From the NCBI GenBank assembly GCA_013122435.1, contig WYDT01000010.1, forward strand, positions 124,001 through 188,000: 64,000 bases of DNA, in the 5' to 3' direction. Positions 53,637-63,048 of this stretch are shown in pieces (the first letter of the stretch is position 1; each line of letters starts with the position of its first letter). A program made the position numbers and the translations under genes. Source of the DNA: Chloroflexi bacterium AL-N1. GTDB lineage: Bacteria; Chloroflexota; Chloroflexia; Chloroflexales; Roseiflexaceae. The notes beneath the pieces were generated by a model. The model saw only the letters and a list, made by a program, of their open reading frames with translations. It had not been told where the DNA came from and made no database searches.

Positions 53637-54668
53637 TCATTCTGTCGAGAATGCCAGCGTCTTGAGATGGGTTGAAAAGCGGGGGCGTTGGTCTGTTTCC
53701 CCACTTGGTACTGTAAAACCATACGATCCATTGGTCATCGCCACGACGAATCGCCCGGTTTCGCGGTGCAGATACGCGTAGTTGTTGTAGCCATACCCAC
53801 CGTCCGAATGCCCCCACACCGTCCCGAAGGGCAGTGGGTCAGCGATCAGACCCAGGCCATACAACTCATCGGCGGGCGGATCGTCGTGGACGATACTCAT
53901 CATCTGAGTCAACAATGCGTCTGGTAGCAGTTTGCCACTGAGTAATGCCCGAAAGAAGCGTGACTGGTCCAGCGCCGTTGAAATAAGCGCCCCGTCCCCG
54001 CGTCCGAAAAAGACCTGACTACACTCGCGCCAGCCGTTGTCGGTGTGTTCATACCCACGGATGTATGGCTCAGAAAGCGACAGGTCATCGTCAGCAGGAT
54101 ACCAGCTATGGCGCATCCCTAAAGGCTTGAGTATCCGATCCTACAGTTCGTGTTGCAACGAGTTTCCAGTCGCTCTCTCAATAATCATCTCCAGTACGCA
54201 ATAATTGGTATTACAATACTCAAATCTGCTTCCCGGTAGAAACCTTGATGGATGGTTGATACCAAGCCGCACCACATCATGTAATCGATATGGTTTGAGA
54301 TTGGCATCGAGACTGAGCAAACTTGGATCGTCAACAAAATCGAACAGCCCACTCCGCATTCGCAGTAAATGTTCGATGGTCAGGTAGTCCGTGTTGGGGA
54401 TAGGTAGTTCTGGCAACCATTGCTGCACCGTGTGCCCGAAGGCTAGTTGACCTGCCGCAATAAGTTGTAGTGTGACGACGGCGGTGAAGGTCTTGGTGGT
54501 GCTGCCAACTCGATAACGGCTGTCAGGAGTCATACGGCGTTCGGTTGTCAAATCGGCAACACCAGCGGTAAAGAACTGTGACGCGCCATCGGCGTTTTTG
54601 GTGTACACAAACGCACCCGGCAAGCCTGCCTGAACCATACGACTCAGTTCATCCTGAATGGAATGCAT
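53637..54668 (-). pseudogene. Serine hydrolase (class C beta-lactamase fold) with in-frame TAG stop
   Basis: The first part (175 codons from ATG 54668, AAAGGA upstream) contains the SxxK motif GSTTKTFTAV and the YxN motif in FEYCNTNYCVLEMI, then stops at TAG (54141-54143) after SLQHEL. The same frame continues DRILKPLGMRHSWYP, a standard next segment, through FGRGDGALISTALDQSRFF and the third motif WGHSDGGYGYN, to the stop at 53637. Together about 343 codons form a complete penicillin-binding protein-like esterase or peptidase. The stop removes the third catalytic motif, so the truncated product should be inactive. Confidence 0.9.
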
Positions 54669-54801
54669 ACTTTTTCCTTTCACGCTTGTATGACTTATGC
54701 GTGAAAGTACCGTAGCAAACGGCTCCCATCACGTTAACCCATCCAGAGTTGTCAGTGGCATGGCCCCAGACGAAGATATTCAGGGCGTTTGATTACTGTT
54801 A

Positions 54802-55038
54802 CTAGAAATGATCGTTTCTCCATTGGAGATGTTGACAGCGGTCAGCAATCACTCCCGCAAAGATACCGCCGATCATCAATGGCAATGCGGCGAAGAACGA
54901 AGCGAGCAGAAGCGGTGTACTGTTGCCAGTGTCATCGAAGATACGGATACCAAGTGCTGTACTCGTCATCAGGCTGTCAATAAGCGAACAGACCTGCGTG
55001 ATCGTCAGGAGATAAAAACATCCGTAGCGAAGACACAC
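54802..55038 (-). pseudogene. N-terminal stub of an MFS transporter
   Basis: Seventy-eight codons from GTG 55038. They encode two membrane helices of an EntS-type major facilitator (TSTALGIRIFDDTGNSTPLLL, here in part, and FFAALPLMIGGIFAGVIADR), with the loop motif GVIADR that normally continues as DR(W/N)xRRxVM. After ADRC the sequence becomes unrelated and stops. Ten further helices are missing, so this is the remains of a deletion. Sequence between it and the serine hydrolase (54669-54801) shows no gene. Confidence 0.6.
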
Positions 55039-55096
55039 GTTGCTCTCTCTTTGTCAACTCGTAGGCGGTAGAAGGGGGCGTATTGAATATTCTCAT

Positions 55097-55912
55097 CTAC
55101 ACTTCAATAACCCCCTCCAGGTACGGCTGCACATACCCGCCAATCATCGTGCGCCTGTCGCCATTGGTTTCGCGCAGTTCGCAAAACAGTTCGCCTCCAC
55201 GCACCGATGCCTGATACGCATGCAATCTGGTTTTCCCCAATCGTGCTGCCCAGATCGGCACCAGCGCCGCATGAATCGAGCCGGTCACAGGGTCTTCGGT
55301 CATGTTTGTCCCCTCTTCGGGAGCCAGGTATCGCGATACAAAGTCATAGTTATTGCCCTTTGCCGTCGCTACAAAGCCAATGATCTCGGTGCCTCGCATC
55401 AGATTCAGCATCAGCGGATAATTGGGTTTGAGCGCACGCACCTCATCTTCGTGTTCGTAGATAGCGTAGTAGTTAATGCCGGACCGCAGAAATTCCTGAG
55501 GGCGACCACCCAAAGCTGTAACGATTGCATCAGTCAGGGTAGCAGGCTCTGTTGAGTACGCCGGAAAGTCCATCAACAAGCGCTTTCCATCACGCTGGAC
55601 AAACAGATCCCCGCTTTTGCTGTGAAAGTGAATAAGAGGATCGCTGTGTCCACAATACTGAAAGAGCACAAAGCCTGCTGCCAGGGTCGCGTGACCACAC
55701 AGCGGAATCTCAAAGCTGGGGGTAAACCATCTGAGCTGATAGCTGCCATCGGCATTGGTAGTGAAGAACGCAGTTTCTGCGAGGTTGTTCTCGGCTGCAA
55801 TGGCCTGCAAGACCTGGTCATCCAACCAGGTGTCGAGAACACAGACTGCTGCTGGGTTGCCAGTGAATAGTCGGCTGGCAAAGGCATCAACCTGGTACAT
55901 CGGGATTTTCAT
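55097..55912 (-). CDS. PhzF-family isomerase
   Basis: A 271-residue enzyme of the diaminopimelate-epimerase fold. The opening MKIPMYQVDAFASRLFTGNPAAV and the segment AENNLAETAFF with the conserved Glu (about residue 47) are family signatures, as are PLCGHATLAAG and a C-terminal MTEDPVTGSIHAAL. PhzF catalyses an isomerisation in phenazine synthesis, but no phenazine genes are present here, so another substrate is likely. ATG 55912 is the family-like start; ATG 55918 is two codons earlier. The gene is intact. Confidence 0.9.
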   Translation of the reverse strand: MKIPMYQVDAFASRLFTGNPAAVCVLDTWLDDQVLQAIAAENNLAETAFFTTNADGSYQLRWFTPSFEIPLCGHATLAAGFVLFQYCGHSDPLIHFHSKSGDLFVQRDGKRLLMDFPAYSTEPATLTDAIVTALGGRPQEFLRSGINYYAIYEHEDEVRALKPNYPLMLNLMRGTEIIGFVATAKGNNYDFVSRYLAPEEGTNMTEDPVTGSIHAALVPIWAARLGKTRLHAYQASVRGGELFCELRETNGDRRTMIGGYVQPYLEGVIEV

Positions 55913-56083
55913 AAGCATAGTCTACTTTCAAATACATCTGAGAGGTTGCACGCTGGCGTTGTCTTCAAGCATTTGTTCAGCCGTTGGTCCTACGGCACTG
56001 TGCCAAGGGACTTTCGCCTATTTATCTGGCAAAGAGTGTGCCTGTGGGTCTGTTGTATTCATGAAATGGCCAATTCTCTGTCA

Positions 56084-56605
56084 TCACTGTAGGTTCTGAC
56101 GTATATGTGCAATCTGATTGCGATGCTCTGTTTCATGTTGAAGCAGATGGTTCAAAACCCAGGCAGGGTTGACATCATACCTGCTTAAGCTGCGGGGCCG
56201 ATAAAAGTCTTCAGCATCAAGAAATTTAAGTTTTTTGAGCAGAACTTCCCGCACAAATGCTAGTCTTTGTAGATGTGCCTGTAGCTCAATGCCTGCTACG
56301 ACAGATAATCTGCCATCTTTATCTCTTGCATCGAGCGGAAAAAGGGATTGGAATTCGGCAGGAAAGTTCTGTTCGAGAATTTCACCGAAAAGCCAGTCAA
56401 GTTCAATGCCTGCAATATGATACAGCAATGAGCCAATGCTGTTAGGGCTGCCTTCAACATGTGCATCTAAATCATGTATAGATAGTTCAGCCACGCTCTG
56501 GAGCGTTCGTTTACGCCCCTCTTGCAGACAGGCTAGGGCGTGACCAATGGGTAATGCATAGCCTTGCAGCGGATGAAGAATGAGGCTTTTCCTGGTTCTT
56601 GACAT
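56084..56605 (-). CDS. DinB-like protein (putative metal-dependent thiol S-transferase fold)
   Basis: A 173-residue four-helix-bundle protein. The predicted metal histidines are in SIGSLLYHIAGIELDWLFGE and LNHLLQHETEHRNQIAHIRQ, where DinB/YfiT proteins bind nickel or zinc. AAAGGG precedes the ATG. Members act as bacillithiol or related thiol transferases or are uncharacterised. It is single and leftward, between PhzF and a TPR-like gene. Confidence 0.83.
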   Translation of the reverse strand: MSRTRKSLILHPLQGYALPIGHALACLQEGRKRTLQSVAELSIHDLDAHVEGSPNSIGSLLYHIAGIELDWLFGEILEQNFPAEFQSLFPLDARDKDGRLSVVAGIELQAHLQRLAFVREVLLKKLKFLDAEDFYRPRSLSRYDVNPAWVLNHLLQHETEHRNQIAHIRQNLQ

Positions 56606-56824
56606 TGATGCTACCCTTTCAAAGAGTCTCGGTTTGTGGATTGTGGATGGCCTGCCTGGAAATTACGCTGCACTCTATAGCCAGTCGTTGGATTTGCTCT
56701 GTAATAATGTCAGGAATGCCCCTGAAGAAATGCTCTCTTTGCTTCTGTATGTATCTGATTAGCCCACTTATTTGATTCTACTTAGAGCATCGCATCGATT
56801 CTAGCCCGTTCCTGTCGCACCAGG

Positions 56825-57859
56825 TCACTGTAGAAAGTTTTTTTCTTCCAGTTCACACCGTTCTGCGGCCTGCACAGCGGTCTCCCTTCCGACGAGCGCA
56901 AGGTCATTGCTCCTGGCAAACCAGTGATCCGCAAGGGCAAAAGCCTCTTGTGCAGCAGGCAGGTCTGGGTGGGCCAGCGCAAGCTTGCAGACATTGTGGA
57001 TTGTCATGCGGCCAAGTCCATAACCAATCCATTCATCAGAACTTGACAGCAGTGTATCAAGGTGCCGGGCCATTGCAATTGCCTCGTCAAATAGCTCTGC
57101 CTGACAATAGAGTTCCATAAGATCATGGGATAGAGAGGTCTGATCCCAGAGGGTTTTCTTCAGATCGAGCAGTGAGCGTGTGGTAGCAGCCGCTTGTTCA
57201 AATTTGCCAAGTTGCCTGTAGGAATACCGCATCGTCTGTAACTTGCTTTCAGACTCTGGCTCCTGTGCGATCCACGTTTCAAGATAGTGTAAAGCTTTTT
57301 CGGGTTCGTCAAGCATGAGTGAACGCTCATAGAGTGATAGCAGGCTTTCGTGTTTTTCCGATTCGGGATAGGCTTTGGCAAGAGCTTGCCACCATTCGTC
57401 GAGATGCTCTGGTACGGTCAGACTTCTGTCGTTCTCTTTGAGTTGTTGCAGAATCTCGGGGAAGTTGGCTTCCAGATATGGCTCTGTTTGTTCACGCAGT
57501 GCTGCAAAGATATATTCGCTCGAAAAACCACAGAATGTGTCAAAGTTGGCGAATTTGGCCTGAACAAAAAGTGGAATGTCTACCGGATCACGAAAACGAG
57601 CAAGGAGATAAGCTCCCAACGACAAAGCCTCCCCACACTCTTGAAAGCTATCGTGCCTTCTCGCGACGATCTCCTGCGAAAACAGGAAGCGTACCAGTTC
57701 AAGATCGGCGTCCTTGAGATCGTACTGCAACTCAAGGATGGCCTTCAGCCGTGTGTGCTCGTTTGCATCGTAGTCTCCTCTCTCATCATTTCGAGCCGGG
57801 CGGAAGGCAATCTCGGTCCATAGCGATGTATCTTTCCGATACCTCTGTAGTAAACTCAT
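56825..57859 (-). CDS. TPR-like helical repeat protein, C-terminus possibly frameshifted
   Basis: A 344-residue all-helical protein. The middle and C-terminal halves have TPR-type repeats (YERSLMLDEPEKALHYLETW, RQLGKFEQAAATTRSLLDL, LYCQAELFDEAIAMARHLDTL). No catalytic motif is visible. ATG 57859 has GGGAGGAG upstream. The frame ends ELEEKNFLQ within a run of seven A residues (T-run 56838-56844 on the plus strand). With one A less it would continue KTFYSDLVRQERARIDAML to 56782, a sequence that reads like genuine protein. So a one-base insertion is possible. Confidence 0.7.
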   Translation of the reverse strand: MSLLQRYRKDTSLWTEIAFRPARNDERGDYDANEHTRLKAILELQYDLKDADLELVRFLFSQEIVARRHDSFQECGEALSLGAYLLARFRDPVDIPLFVQAKFANFDTFCGFSSEYIFAALREQTEPYLEANFPEILQQLKENDRSLTVPEHLDEWWQALAKAYPESEKHESLLSLYERSLMLDEPEKALHYLETWIAQEPESESKLQTMRYSYRQLGKFEQAAATTRSLLDLKKTLWDQTSLSHDLMELYCQAELFDEAIAMARHLDTLLSSSDEWIGYGLGRMTIHNVCKLALAHPDLPAAQEAFALADHWFARSNDLALVGRETAVQAAERCELEEKNFLQ

Positions 57860-58006
57860 CGAAGCTCCTCCCTTTTCCAAAGATGTACGTTAACAATAAT
57901 ATCGTCTGGTAGGCGTGCACAGCCTGTTGTTGACAGTCCATCGTTTCACAAGGTTGTATAGCTCAATCATAGCACAGTCTAGGCTGTACTCGTACCATTG
58001 AAGGTC

Positions 58007-58438
58007 TTATGAGCCCTCACCCGGTGCAGGAAGCACACCAAGTTGTTGTAGCATTCCCAGCGAATCCATCAATATGCGGCTCTCGCTGAACTTGCCGTCT
58101 CTGATAACATCGATCACCACGCCCCACGACTCGACGGACTTTTCTGTTGCAGGAATGCCCATGAATGCACCGCAATGGGTTCCTGTCCAGCTAAACCGAC
58201 TGATGACTGTCTCACCTTCAGCGACTTGTTCTTCTATGGTCCAATGCATGTCAGGGAATGCTGTGAGGAGCGCACCAATAGCAAACTTAAGCCCTTCGCG
58301 GCCTGGTCCCTGACCGGGAAATGGTATGTGTTCGATAAAATCCTCAGCAACCAGTTCGTCAATGATAGCAAGATTTTTCTGGTTGATCGTCTGTTCGACA
58401 AAGTGTTGCATGAATTGTTTGTTTTCTTCAGGTGTCAT
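58007..58438 (-). CDS. SnoaL-like ester cyclase family protein
   Basis: A 143-residue alpha+beta barrel protein of the NTF2-like superfamily. The segments NLAIIDELVAEDFIEHIPFPGQGPGREGLK and AFPDMHWTIEEQVAEGETVISRFSWTGTH are typical of uncharacterised SnoaL-like ester cyclases. Polyketide cyclase activity is not implied, as no polyketide genes are nearby. AAAGGG lies upstream of the ATG. Intact and monocistronic. Confidence 0.85.
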   Translation of the reverse strand: MTPEENKQFMQHFVEQTINQKNLAIIDELVAEDFIEHIPFPGQGPGREGLKFAIGALLTAFPDMHWTIEEQVAEGETVISRFSWTGTHCGAFMGIPATEKSVESWGVVIDVIRDGKFSESRILMDSLGMLQQLGVLPAPGEGS

Positions 58439-58567
58439 GATCTGATACCCTTTACATCTAAAGCTACTTGTTGTTACCTAAAGTGATAAACTCAGGGTAG
58501 TGATGTTTTGGGGTACACAATCTATGAGGCGCCTTATGTATGGTGAGATTATATGTATGTCATCTTC

Positions 58568-59134
58568 CTACACATTTCCGTGAAACTTGTCATACGTCAC
58601 TTTTGCATCATATGGTTCAAGCAAAACAGGAGGATCATTGTTCCAGAAATCCCCAACGGTTTCATGCCAGTCCTCCTCCAATTCATTGGTTGGAGGTATA
58701 GCATTGTCGCGTGCTACAAGAAACAGTGCAGGGAGTAACTCCTGCTCAGGAGAGAGGTGATATTCGGTCGCAGAACTCTGGCCAGCAGCATAGTATGATA
58801 CAGCGATATAAGATTCTGTAGCATCTGCACGCTCTTCAGTCAACCTTTCTGTCGTGCCCTTGTAGATCTGCTCAAAGTCAAAGGTATCCTGCTTTATATC
58901 CACTCTGACTGGTAGGGTTCCAAAACCATATGAGCCAGCCCCATCCTTTCTGATGGTGATAGTCCAGCCCTCAGATGTGCGTAAGACGATAGATGCACAC
59001 TCTTTCATGTCAGGAATATCTTCAGGAAGTTCAGAGTTTACTGCTACGGTCTCGGTCGCATTTGTGGAGCAACCTATCAGGAAAAGGCAGGCGACAAGGA
59101 TGATGGATTGGCGAAAGTGACAGAGGTTCTTCAT
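58568..59134 (-). CDS. Putative lipoprotein
   Basis: A 188-residue protein with a lipoprotein signal peptide ending LFLIGCST, lipidated Cys 22. The mature part is mixed with no recognised domain; it contains SEGWTITIRKDGAGSYGFG, seen in small uncharacterised secreted proteins. GGGAAAG precedes the ATG. It is followed on the same strand by no close neighbour and preceded by a membrane protein gene 61 bp upstream, which may be cotranscribed. Confidence 0.7.
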   Translation of the reverse strand: MKNLCHFRQSIILVACLFLIGCSTNATETVAVNSELPEDIPDMKECASIVLRTSEGWTITIRKDGAGSYGFGTLPVRVDIKQDTFDFEQIYKGTTERLTEERADATESYIAVSYYAAGQSSATEYHLSPEQELLPALFLVARDNAIPPTNELEEDWHETVGDFWNNDPPVLLEPYDAKVTYDKFHGNV

Positions 59135-59195
59135 TAGCTTTCCCTTTATATCACTATTTTGTATGTACTATGGGTTTGTTTCTCCTTGTAGCATG

Positions 59196-59885
59196 TTACC
59201 ACAGTGGGGCTGTGAGAATTGGCTTGTGATCGGGTAATGGTATAGCGACATCCCATGCCCACCCAACAAGACTGCCAATAATCAACACAAGCAAAACCGG
59301 AATAACCCACCGTAGTCTGGATGATGATCCCTGGAGATGTGTTTGCCATAATGTGTAGGGCAGTGCGACGCTCGCCCCATACACAAGAGCTGAAATAGCC
59401 CACAATAGCAGACCCAGAGGCATGTTGGTGATTCCTGCCAGAAAAACTGCTCCCTGTTGCTCTACTGCAATCCCGATTGCACCCGCTAGCCAGAATACTT
59501 CGCTGACAGTATAGTGGTAACAACTCAGAGCGATGGTCCATGCTAATGCCCATGCACCATACAAACCAACACCTGCCAACAGTCCATACAGCAATTGTGG
59601 GTGCAAGGATGTGGACCAAACGCCTGCTACATAGTCGTCTCCCCAGGCGCTTGCTTCGATCAGCAGACCAAAGAAGAGTAGTGTCGCAAACAGTCCAATG
59701 GGAACCCATCGCGCAGATATGTGTGGTATGCGTAACTCTAATATCCATACCAAGGCAAACAGAACAAAAATAGTGTAAATCCATCCTGGTAGCAGCAGTA
59801 TCAGCCATATGGCTGGGGATAGGTACAATAATTTTCTAAGAAATGTACTGGTTGGACTTGGTATGATGGTATCCATTCTATTCAT
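59196..59885 (-). CDS. Multi-pass membrane protein of unknown function
   Basis: A 229-residue hydrophobic protein with six to seven predicted helices (LLYLSPAIWLILLLPGWIY, WVPIGLFATLLFFGLLIEAS, and others). The loop GDDYVAGVWSTSLHPQLLYG and the conserved Glu in the helix AIGIAVEQQGAVF are features of its own family, which I cannot name. GAGGTTCCA precedes the ATG. Intact. Confidence 0.68.
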   Translation of the reverse strand: MNRMDTIIPSPTSTFLRKLLYLSPAIWLILLLPGWIYTIFVLFALVWILELRIPHISARWVPIGLFATLLFFGLLIEASAWGDDYVAGVWSTSLHPQLLYGLLAGVGLYGAWALAWTIALSCYHYTVSEVFWLAGAIGIAVEQQGAVFLAGITNMPLGLLLWAISALVYGASVALPYTLWQTHLQGSSSRLRWVIPVLLVLIIGSLVGWAWDVAIPLPDHKPILTAPLW

Positions 59886-59927
59886 TGGAACCTCATATGA
59901 AATAGTAGCCTGATTATAGAGAGTTTA

Positions 59928-60737
59928 CTACACATTCATTCCTATCTGTCGGATTGCTACAGCAGTCATATGAATCACGTCGTCGAGTGATCGGGGGCTG
60001 CCTTCAACCTGTGCGTCAGGCCAGAGCGCACGATCAGAGTCGAGTGAGTAACTGATGCTATAGCTGATGTTGGCTGTTGGTGTAACAGTTACTCCTGTGT
60101 GCATTGCGTCGTGGTTGGTCAATGTAAGGCTTGTCCCCTGAGTGTAACACCAATATGTGGCTATGCTTGTTTCATCGGATACTTGTGCAAGGAATGCCAG
60201 CATGTGTTCTGCCGCATACTTGATGACCAGAGTGGTATCTGTCTGGAGTGCCTCATAGTATGCGTAGAGTGTTTCAGGGGCTTGCTCACTGATACGTTGC
60301 AAGCGTATGTGCAGCGTTTCCAGATTCTGTGGTGTCTTTTTGGTGGGTGTTGTGAGTAGTTCATCACGCCAGTCAGATGGCCGTGGTTGGTGCTCGAATG
60401 CTGCAAGGAGCATCGCTGTTGCTTCCGATAGGTCAGCAGTACGGCCAACGACTCTGGCATCATCCCATCCCGACCATCGTTTGGGTATGGGATAGGAGAG
60501 ATGTAATTGCTGATTTCGTGGCTCCACCCGTACAGTACCTGAATAATCGAGCAGGGAGCAATTGAGGCCAAACATCTGGGTATGGACGCGCAGGTCTGGT
60601 CCTGGATTGTGCTGTTGCAGGTGATGCAGGAAAGCAATCATACGCTTTCCTGCCGCGATAACCTGTGGTGGATAATTTGCTCCAACAGCAAAATAGTCTT
60701 GTGGTGTTGGCGACTCTCTGGTGTAGAGTAGTTTCAT
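59928..60737 (-). CDS. Hypothetical protein
   Basis: A 269-residue soluble protein starting MKLLYTRESPTPQDYFAVGA. It has mixed alpha and beta segments without a recognised motif. An in-frame ATG at 60779 would overlap the kinase gene by 29 bp and encode a shadow-like segment, so the shorter start is preferred, although neither has a good ribosome-binding site. It directly follows a histidine kinase gene on the same strand, which may indicate functional linkage. Confidence 0.55.
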   Translation of the reverse strand: MKLLYTRESPTPQDYFAVGANYPPQVIAAGKRMIAFLHHLQQHNPGPDLRVHTQMFGLNCSLLDYSGTVRVEPRNQQLHLSYPIPKRWSGWDDARVVGRTADLSEATAMLLAAFEHQPRPSDWRDELLTTPTKKTPQNLETLHIRLQRISEQAPETLYAYYEALQTDTTLVIKYAAEHMLAFLAQVSDETSIATYWCYTQGTSLTLTNHDAMHTGVTVTPTANISYSISYSLDSDRALWPDAQVEGSPRSLDDVIHMTAVAIRQIGMNV

Positions 60738-60750
60738 AAGCAAGTGTGTG

Positions 60751-61605
60751 TTATCTCTGATCGCAGGTCTTCTCTGCATGTACCCGCCGAGTTTCTCGTG
60801 GCAGCGTGAGCGTGATCAGATGCGTGGTCTGATCGCGGATTTCAAAATGCAGGTCCCCGCCTAACTGCTGGGCCATGCGCCAACTCAGATACAACCCAAG
60901 TGATGGTCCATAGAATGCAAATCCCGTAAGCGCATATGGAAACTGGTTGAAGTCTTTGAGGAGATTTTCTTCCATTCTCATGGATATGCAACCCATGGTT
61001 GTGAAGATATGTCGATCATCGAATTCAACATTGAAATATATCTCAATTTTTGAGGAAATATATAATATTACTTGTGTCATTCCATCCAAGATACGATCTA
61101 TGGGTGGTCTATAGCTATAGATTAACGGGATATGGGCAGGAATGTTCACCATGAGTTTTGGAACAGGAATATGCTGTTTACTGGCCCTATTTGACTTATT
61201 TTGAGAGTCGTGGTGTCTTAAACGCTCAACTTCTATCAAATTATGTACACGTGTGAGAGGCCATTCTAGGATGTCTGGTATATTAATTTCCATATAAGCG
61301 TCTTGTTTTAAATCTTGTTTAGGGTCTTTTTCGAACAATGCTAGTGCAATGACTGTATCGAGGACATGCAATGCCTTCAAATTTGAGAGTTGAATAATTT
61401 TAAGCAGCGGTTCTAGTTCCGAGAAGATTCCAGGATTCTCCAACAGTAACTCGACACCATTCTGGCTGGTGGCAATTGGCGTTTTGATATCGTGATTACA
61501 TACAACATAGAGCCCATCGATTATTTTCTCACGAAACTCTCGCAGGTAGGCGAGTTCTTCAAGAAGTTCCTCACGGGAAGCATTGGAGTCATGTGGTGTG
61601 GTCAT
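60751..61605 (-). CDS. Histidine kinase-like protein with degenerate catalytic domain
   Basis: A 284-residue cytoplasmic protein with no membrane helix. A dimerisation helix contains the phospho-accepting site YVVCNHDIKTPIATSQNG. The ATPase-like C-terminal part has GPSLGLYLSWRMAQQLGGDLHFE, matching the G2 box and final strand of HATPase, but clear N and G1 boxes are lacking. It may be a degenerate kinase or phosphatase-type regulator. ATG 61605 follows AAGGAG; earlier starts at 61626 and 61650 are possible. No response regulator is adjacent. Confidence 0.7.
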   Translation of the reverse strand: MTTPHDSNASREELLEELAYLREFREKIIDGLYVVCNHDIKTPIATSQNGVELLLENPGIFSELEPLLKIIQLSNLKALHVLDTVIALALFEKDPKQDLKQDAYMEINIPDILEWPLTRVHNLIEVERLRHHDSQNKSNRASKQHIPVPKLMVNIPAHIPLIYSYRPPIDRILDGMTQVILYISSKIEIYFNVEFDDRHIFTTMGCISMRMEENLLKDFNQFPYALTGFAFYGPSLGLYLSWRMAQQLGGDLHFEIRDQTTHLITLTLPRETRRVHAEKTCDQR

Positions 61606-61703
61606 GGTTGGGTTCTCCTTCTTCATACATCGGCTATTGTGATAGATCATATCAGCCGCAATCCACTTCTGAAACCCGTATAAATTCTCTTGCGGTGCGT
61701 TCG

Positions 61704-62111
61704 TTACATTCGAAGTATCGACAGCACTAACAGAATGATGTGAAAAATGAGAAAGAGGCCACCGATAATCAAGCCTATCAAGTATGTTTCCACTAAAGAT
61801 CCACCAAAAACGAAAAGCCAGATAACAAGGGAAACTCCGTTAAAGATGGTGGAAACAAACCAGGGCTTATATTCGTCAGCGTTCCATGAACCTTTTGATG
61901 TCAGGTAAAAGAAACGGATGAGATAAATACCCGTGATATAGAGGACTGTAAAGAAAAGAGCGATACCAAGGAAGATCCAGACATCCTCGTCATTACCAAT
62001 CATTGAGAAGAAGACTCCATACAACGAACACAGAAAGAGAGTGCTGAGAGGCAGTAACGCAAAAACGCTTACTTTGAATATTCTGGAAGCAGTTTTCTGA
62101 TCGAGTTCCAT
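61704..62111 (-). CDS. Four-helix membrane protein, hypothetical
   Basis: A 135-residue protein with four hydrophobic segments (IFKVSVFALLPLSTLFLCSLY, WIFLGIALFFTVLYITGIYL, VSLVIWLFVFGG, LIGLIIGGLFLIFHIILLVL). The loop TSKGSWNADEYKPWF is polar. No family is recognised. It stands 98 bp from the kinase gene on the same strand. Confidence 0.6.
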   Translation of the reverse strand: MELDQKTASRIFKVSVFALLPLSTLFLCSLYGVFFSMIGNDEDVWIFLGIALFFTVLYITGIYLIRFFYLTSKGSWNADEYKPWFVSTIFNGVSLVIWLFVFGGSLVETYLIGLIIGGLFLIFHIILLVLSILRM

Positions 62112-62254
62112 AATCAGCTCTATTGGTAAAACGTATGAATGTGAGAGATACTGTCATGGTGCTAATTGCGTTTGGTAGGGTATCGCTATGTTTATGATAC
62201 GGGGAGTGTCAATGGTTGGTGGTGTTTAGATGGTTGACACACCAACCATACAGA

Positions 62255-62281
62255 AAGGGATGCAGTCTGGCTGCACCCCTT
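62255..62281 (-). terminator. Hairpin downstream of hsp20
   Basis: AAGGG-A-TGCAG and CTGCA-C-CCCTT pair around a TCTGG loop, with an outer extension of AGA/TCT. It lies 40 bp beyond the stop of the leftward hsp20 gene. No T-run is present, so termination efficiency is uncertain. The rest of 62112-62320 has no gene. Confidence 0.5.
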
Positions 62282-62320
62282 CTGGTAGGAGGAAAAAATG
62301 TGTATCTATGCCCCTCTACT

Positions 62321-62785
62321 TTAGGCAGAAATTGGTTGCTCCTCGGTCAGGGCTGGCTGTGTCTGCACGCTGATCTGGCGTGGCTTGACTTCTTCAGCCT
62401 TGGGAACGCGTACAGTCAATATACCATCCCTGTATTTCGCTTCCACACTCTCACTGTTCAGTTGCTGAGTGAACTTCACACTACGGCTGAACTTGTTGCT
62501 GACCTGTTCGCGAATGTGATAGTGGGCATCCTCGGGAAGCTCAGTCTCGGCACGCTCACCCTTGATCGTCAACACCTGGCCTTCGAGAGTGACTTCGAGG
62601 TTCTTCGGGCTGTAGCCTGGAACGCTCGCTTCAATGGTGTAAGCGCTGTTGTCCTCAGCAACGTTGTATGCGACTTCTGGCTGGCGGCTTACCTGACGCA
62701 CTGTGGATGGACGAAGCGTTGCAAGACTACGACGGGCGAGTCGTGGTGCACGATAGACTGGATATCGAAAGAAAAAACTACTCAT
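62321..62785 (-). CDS. Small heat shock protein, Hsp20/alpha-crystallin family
   Basis: A 154-residue chaperone that binds unfolding proteins. The alpha-crystallin domain runs from about residue 40 (EDNSAYTIEASVPGYSPKNLEVTLEGQVLTIKGE in short) to the GILTVRVPK strand, and the C-terminal QISVQTQ tail has the assembly I-x-I/V motif. ATG 62785 is preferred because AAAGG lies 10 bases upstream; longer starts at 62794 or 62845 are unsupported. Stand-alone gene with its own hairpin terminator. Confidence 0.92.
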   Translation of the reverse strand: MSSFFFRYPVYRAPRLARRSLATLRPSTVRQVSRQPEVAYNVAEDNSAYTIEASVPGYSPKNLEVTLEGQVLTIKGERAETELPEDAHYHIREQVSNKFSRSVKFTQQLNSESVEAKYRDGILTVRVPKAEEVKPRQISVQTQPALTEEQPISA

Positions 62786-63048
62786 GTATATCATACCTTT
62801 CAGTTTTGTGTGTTTTAGCACTGACCTTACAAGTCTCTCAAACAATATTAAGTATACGCTGTTTGTATCAGATAAACGTTAGAAGTCTGTCTATGAAGCA
62901 TTAGTGGTGTATATAAGGAATATTAGCGCTGTTACGCGACTGTCATCCGATAATGGAAAGCTTATGCTATAATAACTTTAATAATGGATGTTTATGCCCC
63001 GGCCATTTGTGGTCGGGGTATCGTTTATACCGAGGAGTAACAAGTTGT

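Noticed and set aside
1485..54668. Genetic code variant or stop-codon recoding
   Set aside because: TAA, TAG and TGA are all found inside genes, and each also ends intact genes in the window, so no single reassignment fits.
59146..59808. 220-residue cysteine-rich frame on the minus strand
   Set aside because: It is the alternative frame of the membrane protein gene at 59196-59885, with cysteine and tryptophan excess typical of a shadow frame.
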